Shown piece after piece: positions 15,894 through 22,554 of a stretch of DNA of 22,554 nt. The DNA is taken from the NCBI GenBank assembly GCA_903854805.1, contig CAINXK010000228.1, forward strand, positions 1 through 22,554, in the 5' to 3' direction. The translations under genes and the position numbers were made by a program. Below the pieces are notes generated by a model. It did no database searches. It was given only the letters and a program-made list of their open reading frames with translations, and was not told where the DNA came from. Every line of letters begins with the position of its first letter. Position 1 is the stretch's first letter. The DNA is from an uncultured Anaerolineae bacterium (GTDB lineage: Bacteria; Chloroflexota; Anaerolineae; Anaerolineales; Villigracilaceae).

Positions 15894-17038
15894 GGATGAT
15901 TTGACGGGCTGCTTTGCCAGATTTTTGCCATCTCGATCCGTTCACCAAGCGGTGGGTGCGAATGAAAAAGGAAAACGACCCATTTTTCAGGATCAAGTTC
16001 GCCAAGATTTTGGTTGGCTAAACGGGTAAACCCGGATGCGAATGCCTCGTTTTTGCCCGTGGACTGCAGCGCATACTCATCGGCCATGCGCTCACGCCAG
16101 CGTGAGAATCCATTCTCGAGCGGCATGATCAGCAGACCATACAGGCTGATGATGAGTGTCAATGCCGGGAAGGCGGCCACATCTGCCACACTCGTAAACC
16201 CGAAGGTACTCACGGCCCAATTCATCACCAGGGATGCCAGGTAAAGCCCAAGAGCTGTACTAAGGGTACCGAAACCGATCAATAAGGGGATGTCTTTGTG
16301 GACATGATGCCCCAGCTCGTGTGCCAAAACTGTCTCAATTTCATCCAGCGAGAACTCATTGATCAGGGTATCTCCGAGTACGATGCGACGGGTATTGCCG
16401 ATGCCCGTCAACGCTGCATTGGCAGCCTTTGTGCGCTTCGACATGTCAAATTTGAAGACGCCCTTTACCTTTGTATTTGATTTCTCGGCCAGTTTCATTA
16501 ATCGTTCAGCCAGTTCAGAATGTTCTTCGCCCAGCGGTACGAATTTGTTAAAAAGGGGCATGATCAACACCGGGGCCAGATTGGCGATCAAGACTTGGAA
16601 GACCAGCAGTCCGCCCGCCGCCCATAACCACCAGAGCGCACCGCTAACGCGCAGCGCCAGGTAGAGAAGTTCGATTACGATCAGCCCAATTGGCAGTGAT
16701 ATTGCCAGGCCTTTGAGTTGGTCGAGAATCCATTCTTTCAGAGTCTGGTTGGATTGATCGAAGCGGTGCGGTAGGATGAAGTCGCTGTAGTAACTGAGCG
16801 GTGCTTCGAGTATGCTGGATATGCCGCCAAAGATGATCACAAAGGCGGGCACGATCAGCCACTCATTTTGCATCGGGGACCAACTGGCCAACCAGCTGCG
16901 CAGCCCGGTGGCCCAGCCGAATGCCAGCCATGCAATGGTGTATGCCAGGCTGAAAGCAGTTTCAAGCAGCCACAAGCGGCGTTTGATGCGGCTGTATTCT
17001 TTGGCTAGTTTTTGTTTTTCAAGGTCGAGCACGGTCAT
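15890..17038 (-). CDS. M48 family membrane metalloprotease (Ste24/CAAX protease 1-like)
   Basis: Zinc metalloprotease of the membrane, 382 residues, closer to the Ste24/CAAX prenyl protease 1 branch than to short HtpX. The zinc site is HELGH at 240-244, and the third ligand is probably E316 in ExxAD (316-320). Ste24 hallmarks are PLFNKFVPL (161-169), SKRTKAANAALTGIGNTRRIVLGD (200-223) and ENGFSRWRERMAD (308-320). Membrane segments lie at about 28-46, 58-80, 112-130, 135-160, 255-280 and 286-306. The C-terminal FLFHSHPPLGERI is also typical. An AAGGA site lies about 10 nt before the ATG. Bacteria lack CAAX prenylation, so membrane protein quality control is the likelier role (inference). It is followed by serS, with an independent promoter. 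Confidence 0.92.
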   Translation of the reverse strand: MTVLDLEKQKLAKEYSRIKRRLWLLETAFSLAYTIAWLAFGWATGLRSWLASWSPMQNEWLIVPAFVIIFGGISSILEAPLSYYSDFILPHRFDQSNQTLKEWILDQLKGLAISLPIGLIVIELLYLALRVSGALWWLWAAGGLLVFQVLIANLAPVLIMPLFNKFVPLGEEHSELAERLMKLAEKSNTKVKGVFKFDMSKRTKAANAALTGIGNTRRIVLGDTLINEFSLDEIETVLAHELGHHVHKDIPLLIGFGTLSTALGLYLASLVMNWAVSTFGFTSVADVAAFPALTLIISLYGLLIMPLENGFSRWRERMADEYALQSTGKNEAFASGFTRLANQNLGELDPEKWVVFLFHSHPPLGERIEMAKIWQSSPSNHP

Positions 17039-17142
17039 GAAATTATTTCCTTGTATATTGATATATTGGCCACAAAACTCTGGTTTGTGATTGATCCAGT
17101 ATGCTCTTGACAGTCAGTTTGTTCACTTATTGGCGGCGGGAA

Positions 17143-17706
17143 CTACTTTGATTGTTCAGCTCCCAGGCGAGAGATGACTTCTTCGGTGCTCATCAGAGTA
17201 CCATAAGATTTGAAAGCTGAAAGGAAGGCTGCCTGAACCTGCGCTGCCGGGACGGTTATCTGGTCGTGCGTCAGTGCGCGGGTAGCACAGGCATCTTCAA
17301 CGACGATTACCTGAAAGCCGAAATCTGCGGCGGCGCGTACGGTGGCATCCACGCACATATGCGTCATCATCCCGCAGATCAGTACGCGTTCTGTTTCCCA
17401 GTGTTTGAGCTGTTCCAGCAGGTTTGTGTCGCGGAAACTGTTGGGGTATTGTTTATGGACGATCGGTTCGCCCTCGAAATGCGCCACCAGGTCGTGGATG
17501 CGAATGCCATCTGTGCCAGGAATGAAGAAGGTTGCGCCTGGTTTGCGCGCTTCGTGCTGGATGTGGATATGCTGTCCGCCGTGTTCTCTGAAACATTGCA
17601 GCAGTGCGCCGGCTTTCTGGCCCGCTTCCTTTGCGCCTTCGAGCTCCATCTTGCCGCCGGGAAAATAATCGTTCTGGATGTCGATAATCAGTAATGCTGT
17701 CTTCAT
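17143..17706 (-). CDS. isochorismatase-family cysteine hydrolase
   Basis: Cytoplasmic hydrolase of 187 residues with the cysteine-hydrolase triad of the isochorismatase/nicotinamidase superfamily: D9 (LLIIDIQNDY), K85 (VHKQYPNSF) and C118 (MMTHMCVDATVRAA). The cis-peptide-type segment preceding the Cys is conserved. It lacks the metal-site pattern of typical nicotinamidases, so it is better called an uncharacterised isochorismatase-like hydrolase. GGAGGT is close to the ATG (3-4 nt). A TATAAT on the minus strand at 17749-17754 is a possible -10. The M48 protease gene follows after 104 nt on the same strand; co-transcription is possible but no functional link is evident. Confidence 0.9.
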   Translation of the reverse strand: MKTALLIIDIQNDYFPGGKMELEGAKEAGQKAGALLQCFREHGGQHIHIQHEARKPGATFFIPGTDGIRIHDLVAHFEGEPIVHKQYPNSFRDTNLLEQLKHWETERVLICGMMTHMCVDATVRAAADFGFQVIVVEDACATRALTHDQITVPAAQVQAAFLSAFKSYGTLMSTEEVISRLGAEQSK

Positions 17707-17748
17707 GGGACCTCCGTAGCCTGTCAGGGTCTATGACAAGGTAGCATA

Positions 17749-17754
17749 ATTATA
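17749..17754 (-). promoter_or_regulatory. possible -10 box of the isochorismatase-like gene
   Basis: An exact TATAAT on the minus strand is 42 nt upstream of the start codon. No convincing -35 is seen at 16-18 nt, so this is tentative. Confidence 0.35.
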
Positions 17755-18120
17755 CGCTTGGTTCCGGATGAATGACTGTCGTAGAATCTGTCATGCGAGC
17801 AGGTATCCTTCTGCTGGTTGGTTTGGAGCGCGTAAAGGTATTATCTGGGGGATTTTTCCCCCTGCGTATTATTGTATAATCTTTCTGAGAGATTTTTGAT
17901 GAAGTTGCCATTCCTCAGGGTTGTGATCTTGTTTAAGATTAATCCCATGCCCTGTTTGTTGGTTGCGACCCATTGACTGATTGGATGGAAAACTGGCTTC
18001 TATCGGTTTTTTGGAGTATGTTTCTAATGACCTGGCTACCAGTACGTGAATACCCGGGAACGTGCTGGGTAACGGATCATTTATTTTATGCCGGCCAACC
18101 TATTTGATACGGAGCCTTTT
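17755..18120. other. divergent intergenic region
   Basis: About 365 nt between divergent genes. A GGGGGATTTTTCCCCC-like hairpin lies at about 17847-17862, followed by a plus-strand TATAAT at 17875-17880 that lacks a good -35. A 25-codon open frame starts at an ATG near 17899 without a ribosome site; I do not call it a gene. The remaining sequence up to the thioesterase ribosome site shows nothing recognisable. Confidence 0.4.
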
Positions 18121-18519
18121 ATGAAGAACTTATCTCCTGGCCTGAGTGCCGAAATGAGTATGACCGTTAGCGCAGCAGATACAGCATCCAAATGGGGCAG
18201 TGGCTTTGTGCCGGTCTTCAGTACCCCGGCGCTGGTTGGTTTGCTGGAAGCTGCGGCTGTCTGTGCGTTGGATGGACAGTTGGAAGCAGGACAGACCACG
18301 GTGGGGACTCACATCGATGTTCGTCACCTGGCAGCTACGCCAGTGGGCATGTCGGTGCGGGCGCGCGCCGAACTGGTTGCCATTGACGGTCGCAAACTAA
18401 TCTTTCAGGTGCAAGCTTGGGATGAAGTTGAGAAAATTGGTGAAGCACTGCACGAGCGTTTCATGGTGGATATGGAAAAATTTGTGATCAGGACGCAGGC
18501 CAAGCAAAAAGAGGTCTGA
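18121..18519 (+). CDS. FlK-like hot-dog thioesterase
   Basis: Single hot-dog domain protein, 132 residues, cytoplasmic, expected to hydrolyse a small acyl-CoA. It resembles the fluoroacetyl-CoA thioesterase (FlK) family: FVPVFSTPALVGLLEAAA (29-46), then GQTTVGTHIDVRHLAATPVG (57-76). T35, E43 and H69 have exactly the spacing of the FlK catalytic residues T42, E50 and H76 (8 and 26 residues). This does not prove fluoroacetate use, since the family is broad. The ATG at 18121 is chosen over 18088 because GGAG lies 6-7 nt upstream. It ends only 17 nt from the convergent RNase H gene, without a visible terminator between them. Confidence 0.87.
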   Translation: MKNLSPGLSAEMSMTVSAADTASKWGSGFVPVFSTPALVGLLEAAAVCALDGQLEAGQTTVGTHIDVRHLAATPVGMSVRARAELVAIDGRKLIFQVQAWDEVEKIGEALHERFMVDMEKFVIRTQAKQKEV

Positions 18520-18536
18520 GGTGCCGGGTGAAACGG

Positions 18537-19160
18537 CTATTTTCGCCCAAAATCCGCAGGATTCTCACCCCAATCTTCGGTCTCCCACTTTAGGATCTTA
18601 TTCGAGAGTCGATTCTCAGCCAACCAGGTTTCTGCGTTGGCAATTAGCGCAAACAGGGGGGCGTTTCGCCTGGTCTGTTCCAACTTTGTACGGCATTTTT
18701 TTAGCTTCACCCACAGGATGGCATTCTTTGAATCGGAATAAAGCGGCCAGTTGAGCTGTTTTTCCTTCAGCCAGACGAGACCCCGAACGATAGCCAGAAA
18801 CTCACCGACGTTGTTGGTCCCATCCGGGTACGGGCCGAGTTTAAACAACTCTTTAGCAGTTTCTGTCTCTACCCCGCGCCACTCCACCGGGCCGGGCACC
18901 CCAGAGCAGGCTGCATCTACACTGATGGATGGGACTACAGCTTTGCTCAGTGTCATTTTTTCCTGTACCACGCTGCTGGTGGTTTTGCCGACATACTCTT
19001 TGTATGCTCCACGAAAAGCACTCTCTGCAGCTGCCTGACTGTCGAATGACTTGTATTCGGCCCCGGTAAAACCAGAGACCTGCGCTGAGCAGGCCTCCCA
19101 TGAAGTAAAGACCCCGTTGCGGCGTCCTTTCCAGACTACGTAATATTTTTGTTTTGCCAT
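18537..19160 (-). CDS. rnhA: ribonuclease H with N-terminal RNA/DNA hybrid-binding domain
   Basis: Cleaves RNA in RNA/DNA hybrids. The N-terminal caulimovirus VI/viroplasmin-type hybrid-binding domain (about 4-52: YYVVWKGRRNGVFTSWEAC … VSGFTGAEYKSF) is followed by an RNase H catalytic domain. The four acidic residues are visible: D82 (SVDAAC), E120 (NNVGEFLAI), D143 (YSDSKNAI) and D203 (NPADFGRK). In this subgroup the catalytic domain starts with SVDAACSGVPGPVEWRG. Length (207) suits the two-domain bacterial form. No ribosome site is seen, but TAAAAT ends 6 nt before the ATG, suggesting a leaderless message. The sortase-like gene lies upstream on the same strand (114-nt gap). Confidence 0.92.
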   Translation of the reverse strand: MAKQKYYVVWKGRRNGVFTSWEACSAQVSGFTGAEYKSFDSQAAAESAFRGAYKEYVGKTTSSVVQEKMTLSKAVVPSISVDAACSGVPGPVEWRGVETETAKELFKLGPYPDGTNNVGEFLAIVRGLVWLKEKQLNWPLYSDSKNAILWVKLKKCRTKLEQTRRNAPLFALIANAETWLAENRLSNKILKWETEDWGENPADFGRK

Positions 19161-19166
19161 GCGCTC

Positions 19167-19172
19167 ATTTTA
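19167..19172 (-). promoter_or_regulatory. possible -10 box, leaderless start of RNase H gene
   Basis: TAAAAT on the minus strand ends 6 nt before the ATG at 19160, so transcription would start at or next to the codon. No good -35 is visible, which keeps confidence low. Confidence 0.35.
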
Positions 19173-19274
19173 CCCGATGCTGGTAGTGAACGCGACTGCG
19201 GACGGAAAAAACTGGGATGCAGTGTGGAAGTTTCGGATGGGTATCCGGTTGTTTTGTTGGCACCTGTCTGGCGG

Positions 19275-19883
19275 CTACGGAACAAACGGTTCTGCGATGA
19301 CGAATAAACGACCCCAGGCTTGTTCGCCATCCTTGTAGATGCAGGTTTGAAAAGTCAGATGATGGGCACCCTGGTAGACATTCTTGAACACTTTGGTCCA
19401 GGCAAGCTTTTCGCCGCTGTCCAGGTCAAGGAAGTCACTGACCGTGCTCTTTGGCTGTAGAGCCTGGTAGCGAAACATCCTGGTTACTTTGAAATACTCA
19501 ATTTTCCCATCCCCAAAAATGACGCGTACTTCCTGGCCTGGTTTGAGAGCCGGGAAATCCTGTCCGGCCATGTAATTATGGGCCAGCAAGCCGATATTGC
19601 CAGCGTCGTGCGCTGCCTTGAATTCTGTGACCATACCTTGCCAGGGTGATACAAAGCTCGGGTCACTGGCTGGTTGTTGGACAACTTTCAATGCGAACAA
19701 ATCTGGAGCATATACGCCGCGCACAGTATTGGCTTGCCCATCTTTGATTGAATCAATAAAGCTCTTAAAAGCGGGGATTGGCCTGGCTGTCCCAGCCGCC
19801 TGGGCAGGGAGGATAGCAATCGCCAGACTGGCGATCAGCACAAGGGTAAAAAAGATACTAATAAGCAGGCGACTCGGTTTCAT
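19275..19883 (-). CDS. secreted sortase-fold protein (putative transpeptidase)
   Basis: Sortase-like protein of 202 residues with an N-terminal signal/anchor (about 6-30, possible cleavage near AQA-A). The sortase catalytic triad is present: H102 in LLAHNYMAG, C181 in LTFQTC (equivalent to the TLxTC motif) and R192 in WGRLFVIAEP. The beta-barrel region (KPGQEVRVIFGDGKIEYFKV) fits the sortase fold. Sortases join sorting-signal proteins to the wall or to each other; no LPxTG-type substrate is seen in this window, so the target is unknown and a different cysteine activity is possible. AAAGG lies about 7 nt before the ATG. It could be co-transcribed with the RNase H gene. Confidence 0.75.
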   Translation of the reverse strand: MKPSRLLISIFFTLVLIASLAIAILPAQAAGTARPIPAFKSFIDSIKDGQANTVRGVYAPDLFALKVVQQPASDPSFVSPWQGMVTEFKAAHDAGNIGLLAHNYMAGQDFPALKPGQEVRVIFGDGKIEYFKVTRMFRYQALQPKSTVSDFLDLDSGEKLAWTKVFKNVYQGAHHLTFQTCIYKDGEQAWGRLFVIAEPFVP

Positions 19884-20475
19884 AAATAGCCTTTCGATAA
19901 AATGTGGCGGATTTTTGGCCGCCGGTTCTTGGCCGGGTGGTGTTGATGGCTGTGATCTTGCCGATAAAGTTTGGCCGGTTACAGCCGAAAAATATACTAA
20001 AAACTATCCGATTTGTAGTAACCTTTTGACTGCAATCCGAGGTATCCTTGTTTGAAAAATGGGTGATTCCAGCATCACCTGTTTCATCCTAAAAGGGTTT
20101 ATTGGTGCTTGCAGCCATTTTCATGGCAAGGAAGCTGTGTTTTGGTTGTGTGCAACCACTGGTTTGCGTGGTGCGCTTAACCTATTTAAAGCTTCGGCAT
20201 GGTTTCCTGGTACTTGACGAAAATAAGCTAAATTTCGCGTAAGGTTTGTGTAAATTCTGTTATGAACGCGATATTTAGGGTGTGGCACTTTGAAGCTGAA
20301 CTCATCCTGGAGTGATCAGGCTGGTATGCTGCGCGGCCGTGTTCAATTTATCTGTGGGTGGCCGGTCGTAAAACAACCCGGGGTCGAGGCTATTCGGACA
20401 AACTTAATTTGCCCGTGTTTTTGACTTGTTGTCTGCTTGTGGTACCAAGCATGCAGTGGTCGTTGGGCGTTTAAA
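19884..20475. other. long intergenic region, no gene seen
   Basis: Nearly 600 nt without a convincing coding frame on either strand. Short inverted repeats occur (for example GGCGG…CCGCC near 19904-19921) but nothing recognisable as a riboswitch or tRNA. The promoter of the sortase-like gene should lie here on the minus strand; no clear hexamer pair was found. The region may also hold a small RNA ending at the 20476-20508 hairpin (inference). Confidence 0.4.
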
Positions 20476-20508
20476 CGAAAAAACCGCCAGGCTAAGGCGG
20501 TTTTTTCG
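20476..20508. terminator. bidirectional hairpin terminator
   Basis: A perfect 13-bp stem (20476-20488 with 20496-20508) has a 7-nt loop, a GCC/GGC core and A6/T6 arms. No coding gene ends nearby on either strand: the sortase-like gene starts 590 nt to the left and the DUF4012 gene ends 245 nt to the right. What it terminates is unclear. Confidence 0.8.
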
Positions 20509-20651
20509 GTGTATTCAAATGATGTTGGTTTTTGTGAGGGCTTTGAATATTTAGCCAGTGGTTGTTCGTCTGGGCAATGATGACATACCTCCCGCGCCGG
20601 CATGCCCTTGAACCATTTTTAAGGTTATTGCGGCGCGGAAGCCCGAAGTAT

Positions 20652-20713
20652 AAAAAAAGACCTGTTCGCTCTCCAACCACTTGCGTGGTGGCAATTGAGC
20701 GAACAGGTCTTTT
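20652..20713 (-). terminator. long terminator hairpin after the DUF4012 gene
   Basis: A perfect 17-bp stem (20655-20671 with 20697-20713) encloses a nested 5-bp hairpin (ACCAC/GTGGT, 20676-20689). On the minus strand the stem runs into a U-tract ending near 20652. It lies about 40 nt after the stop codon at 20753. Confidence 0.85.
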
Positions 20714-20752
20714 AGATTGGCAGTTAGGCTGGGTTGGGGGTGAGCTGCCGCG

Positions 20753-22554
20753 TTATTTCAGGCGGAAGGGAACCTCGATCAGCAGATCATTGCGCAAGTC
20801 AAGCAGGGCGGTCCAGGTGTTATTTTCGTTTAAGAGAGGCAGGCTGGCGTTTTCGATGGCTGCACCGGGCGGCAGCTGCAGTCTCAGGCGCAGGGATCGC
20901 GTCAGGGCACCGGGTTGTTTCTGTAGCTTGAGGTGATAAACCCACAGGTTGTTTTTTCCATCCCAGGTGAGCACATCCGGTGGTAGGAGAAACTCGAATT
21001 CGGTGCTGATGGAGCTGTGCGTGGGGACCATGGTCATGGTTCCATAGACCTGCGCGTTGGGGATGTCTTCGCTGGCCAGGTCGTCGGTGCGGGCCGGGAC
21101 GGCCTCTCCTAGCATGGTCGATTCTGCCGGGATCGCGCGCGGTGTGGAACGCAGCAGCTGTGCGCCGGCGGGCAGATAGAGCCTGAGATAGCCCCAGTAA
21201 CATTCTTCCATCACGTAGGGTGAGGATGTCTGGCTGGGAATGAACCTGGCTGAGTATCTTGGCAGGCAGGGAATATCGTTGCTGGAGTGATTGGTTTGAC
21301 GGACGGTCAGCAGGCTGGTTGGCTTTTTGATATCCGCCAGGTTGAGACTGTAGTCCAGGGCGACTTCCATGGATGGATTGGATTTGTTGTAGCTCATGTT
21401 GGCATCCACCAGCATGTTAAAGTCGCTGTGGGTTGGGATGCGTACAGCGCCATCCCAGTTGTGGCGCTCCAGCAACCTGGCGGCCTCTTCGTCATCGAAT
21501 TGCATGAGGATATGCTTTTCGGTGAGTAGCTCCAGCAGGACGGGCACCAGTTTTGTCCAGTCGCGTCCGCGCGATTGCAGGATTTTTTCGAGCAGGGGCC
21601 GGGCGAGTCTTTCGATAAATTGCTTGCGATCCCAGTTGCCGGTGAAGCCGGGTGGCGCTGATTCTTTGGCGGAACGCATGTATGCCATGACGTTCTCGCT
21701 GGTGATGGGATAATTGACTTTTTCCACGCGGATTGGGCCGAGGGTTTTGAGCAGCTGCACGATCACGTGCGAATCGATGGCGATGACTCCATCGGCGGAA
21801 GCGGCGCGGGTGTAGCAGTATAAATATTCAGCCCAGGAGACGGTCGTGGGGAAATTGGTGAACCAGTTGGAGTCGCGGAACATCAGCATGCCAATGTTCA
21901 TGAAGGTCTGGAATTGCCAGGGGGGCAGCGGATAGGGCTTGGAATAATCGTCAATCAACTCGGCAGATTCGATGTTCATGCCGATCAATTTGCCATCCAT
22001 AACCACCACTGAGCCGGCGGCGGTCAGGAAGCCCCCGGTGGGACGCAGCTCATCCTCGTTTTGGATGAGGATCAGGTAGGTCTGAGGTCCAGACTTGCCA
22101 ACCCCCAGCAGCTTGGGCGCGATACGGATGAGCGACAGGGCATCATCCATTGGGAAGGTGCCGGTGATGGTCTCAAAGAGCGGGTCGATGCGGCCGGTGA
22201 TGATCTGTTTGACGGCGGGTGAGAGGCGCTCCAGGTTCAGGCCGGCGCGGGCTGCCTGAGCCTGGGTCAGCGCCAGTTGGGCGTCCAACAGCTCGGGACC
22301 GGCATTCTGCAGTTTGAGGACCAGGTCCAGGACATCCAGAGATTGATTATTTTTGATGGTTGTTTCGATCGCCGGGGTGATGGCTGTCAGACCAGCATCG
22401 GCTGCGGTGACCAGGTTCTGGGCCAGGGCCAGCAGGTTTTCCGCCTGGCTGATCTCTCCGCCGTAGCGGGGCAGCCAGCCGAAGTAGGGTGCCATCCAGA
22501 GCAGCGGAGCGGTGTCGGATATCAAGGCGTCCAACCCGGTGTGGAGCGTATGGA
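20753..22554 (-). CDS. DUF4012 family protein (5' end outside window)
   Basis: At least 600 residues are present; the frame stays open to the window edge, so the N-terminus, including any membrane anchor, is missing. The DUF4012 signature NEDELRPTGGFL is encoded at about 22030-22065, followed by a domain with DSNWFTNFPTTVSWAEYLY and GVIAIDSHVIVQLLKTLGPI. These match the extracellular, LytR-related-looking region of DUF4012 proteins found in Chloroflexota and Actinomycetota. The first 150 visible residues are mostly helical. The C-terminal 200 residues form a beta-rich region (…GSISTEFEFLLPPDVL-like). Likely exported and envelope-associated (inference). It ends before a strong terminator. Confidence 0.82.
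   Translation of the reverse strand, partial: HTLHTGLDALISDTAPLLWMAPYFGWLPRYGGEISQAENLLALAQNLVTAADAGLTAITPAIETTIKNNQSLDVLDLVLKLQNAGPELLDAQLALTQAQAARAGLNLERLSPAVKQIITGRIDPLFETITGTFPMDDALSLIRIAPKLLGVGKSGPQTYLILIQNEDELRPTGGFLTAAGSVVVMDGKLIGMNIESAELIDDYSKPYPLPPWQFQTFMNIGMLMFRDSNWFTNFPTTVSWAEYLYCYTRAASADGVIAIDSHVIVQLLKTLGPIRVEKVNYPITSENVMAYMRSAKESAPPGFTGNWDRKQFIERLARPLLEKILQSRGRDWTKLVPVLLELLTEKHILMQFDDEEAARLLERHNWDGAVRIPTHSDFNMLVDANMSYNKSNPSMEVALDYSLNLADIKKPTSLLTVRQTNHSSNDIPCLPRYSARFIPSQTSSPYVMEECYWGYLRLYLPAGAQLLRSTPRAIPAESTMLGEAVPARTDDLASEDIPNAQVYGTMTMVPTHSSISTEFEFLLPPDVLTWDGKNNLWVYHLKLQKQPGALTRSLRLRLQLPPGAAIENASLPLLNENNTWTALLDLRNDLLIEVPFRLK

Noticed and set aside
17899..17976. 25-codon open frame after a TATAAT
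   Set aside because: No ribosome site, too short to judge, and no recognisable motif.
20562..20936. Plus-strand open frame over the DUF4012 gene end
   Set aside because: It crosses the long terminator hairpin and is antisense to a clear coding region.
1..22554. CRISPR arrays, tRNAs, insertion sequences or prophage
   Set aside because: No regularly spaced repeats, cloverleaf folds, transposase motifs or phage structural genes were seen.

Overview
The window looks like ordinary chromosome from a single-membrane member of the Chloroflexota, most likely class Anaerolineae. That is an inference from gene content: two lipoproteins with Chloroflexota-style Ser/Thr/Pro linkers, tandem NBR1-type Ig-like domains, an ECF sigma factor followed by a DUF5667/DUF5666-type membrane protein, a DUF4012 protein, a sortase-fold protein, and a T-box in front of serS. 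No rRNA, tRNA, CRISPR array, insertion sequence or phage gene was recognised. Genes lie on both strands in short operons, with many clear hairpin terminators between convergent units.

Layout. 1-145: possible tail of an upstream gene and a terminator. 143-1687 (-): membrane PAS-GGDEF diguanylate cyclase. 1688-2091: intergenic. 2092-3639 (-): Ig-like lipoprotein followed by a HIT-family hydrolase. 3684-5835 (+): promoter, xseA, xseB, a YuiD-like DUF212 membrane protein, terminator. 6168-7751 (-): murJ. 7868-10463 (+): promoter, three tightly overlapping zinc-ribbon genes, terminator. 10494-11681 (+): phospholipase-D-superfamily lipoprotein. 11878-13680 (+): ECF sigma factor and putative anti-sigma factor. 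13680-14195 (-): DUF456 membrane protein. 14278-15893 (-): serS with promoter, T-box leader and attenuator. 15890-17038 (-): Ste24/M48 membrane protease. 17143-17706 (-): isochorismatase-family hydrolase. 18121-18519 (+): FlK-like thioesterase. 18537-19160 (-): RNase H with an N-terminal hybrid-binding domain. 19275-19883 (-): secreted sortase-like protein. 19884-20752: long non-coding stretch with two strong hairpins. 20753-22554 (-): DUF4012 protein, 5' end outside the window.

How the genes fit together. Exonuclease VII (xseA/xseB) and RNase H belong to DNA maintenance. MurJ, the M48 protease, the sortase-like protein, the lipoproteins and DUF4012 belong to the cell envelope. The diguanylate cyclase and the sigma/anti-sigma pair are signalling modules. 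SerS is predicted to be controlled by uncharged tRNA-Ser through its T-box.

The best candidate for an undescribed system is the 7903-10309 operon. It encodes two paralogous membrane proteins and one shorter soluble partner, each starting with a CxxC...CxxC zinc ribbon and each carrying short Pro-aromatic motifs. The first is probably translated from a leaderless mRNA. Its divergent neighbour murJ also has a -10 box almost touching its GTG start, as does the RNase H gene. All functional calls rest on reading motifs by eye; no database search was run.
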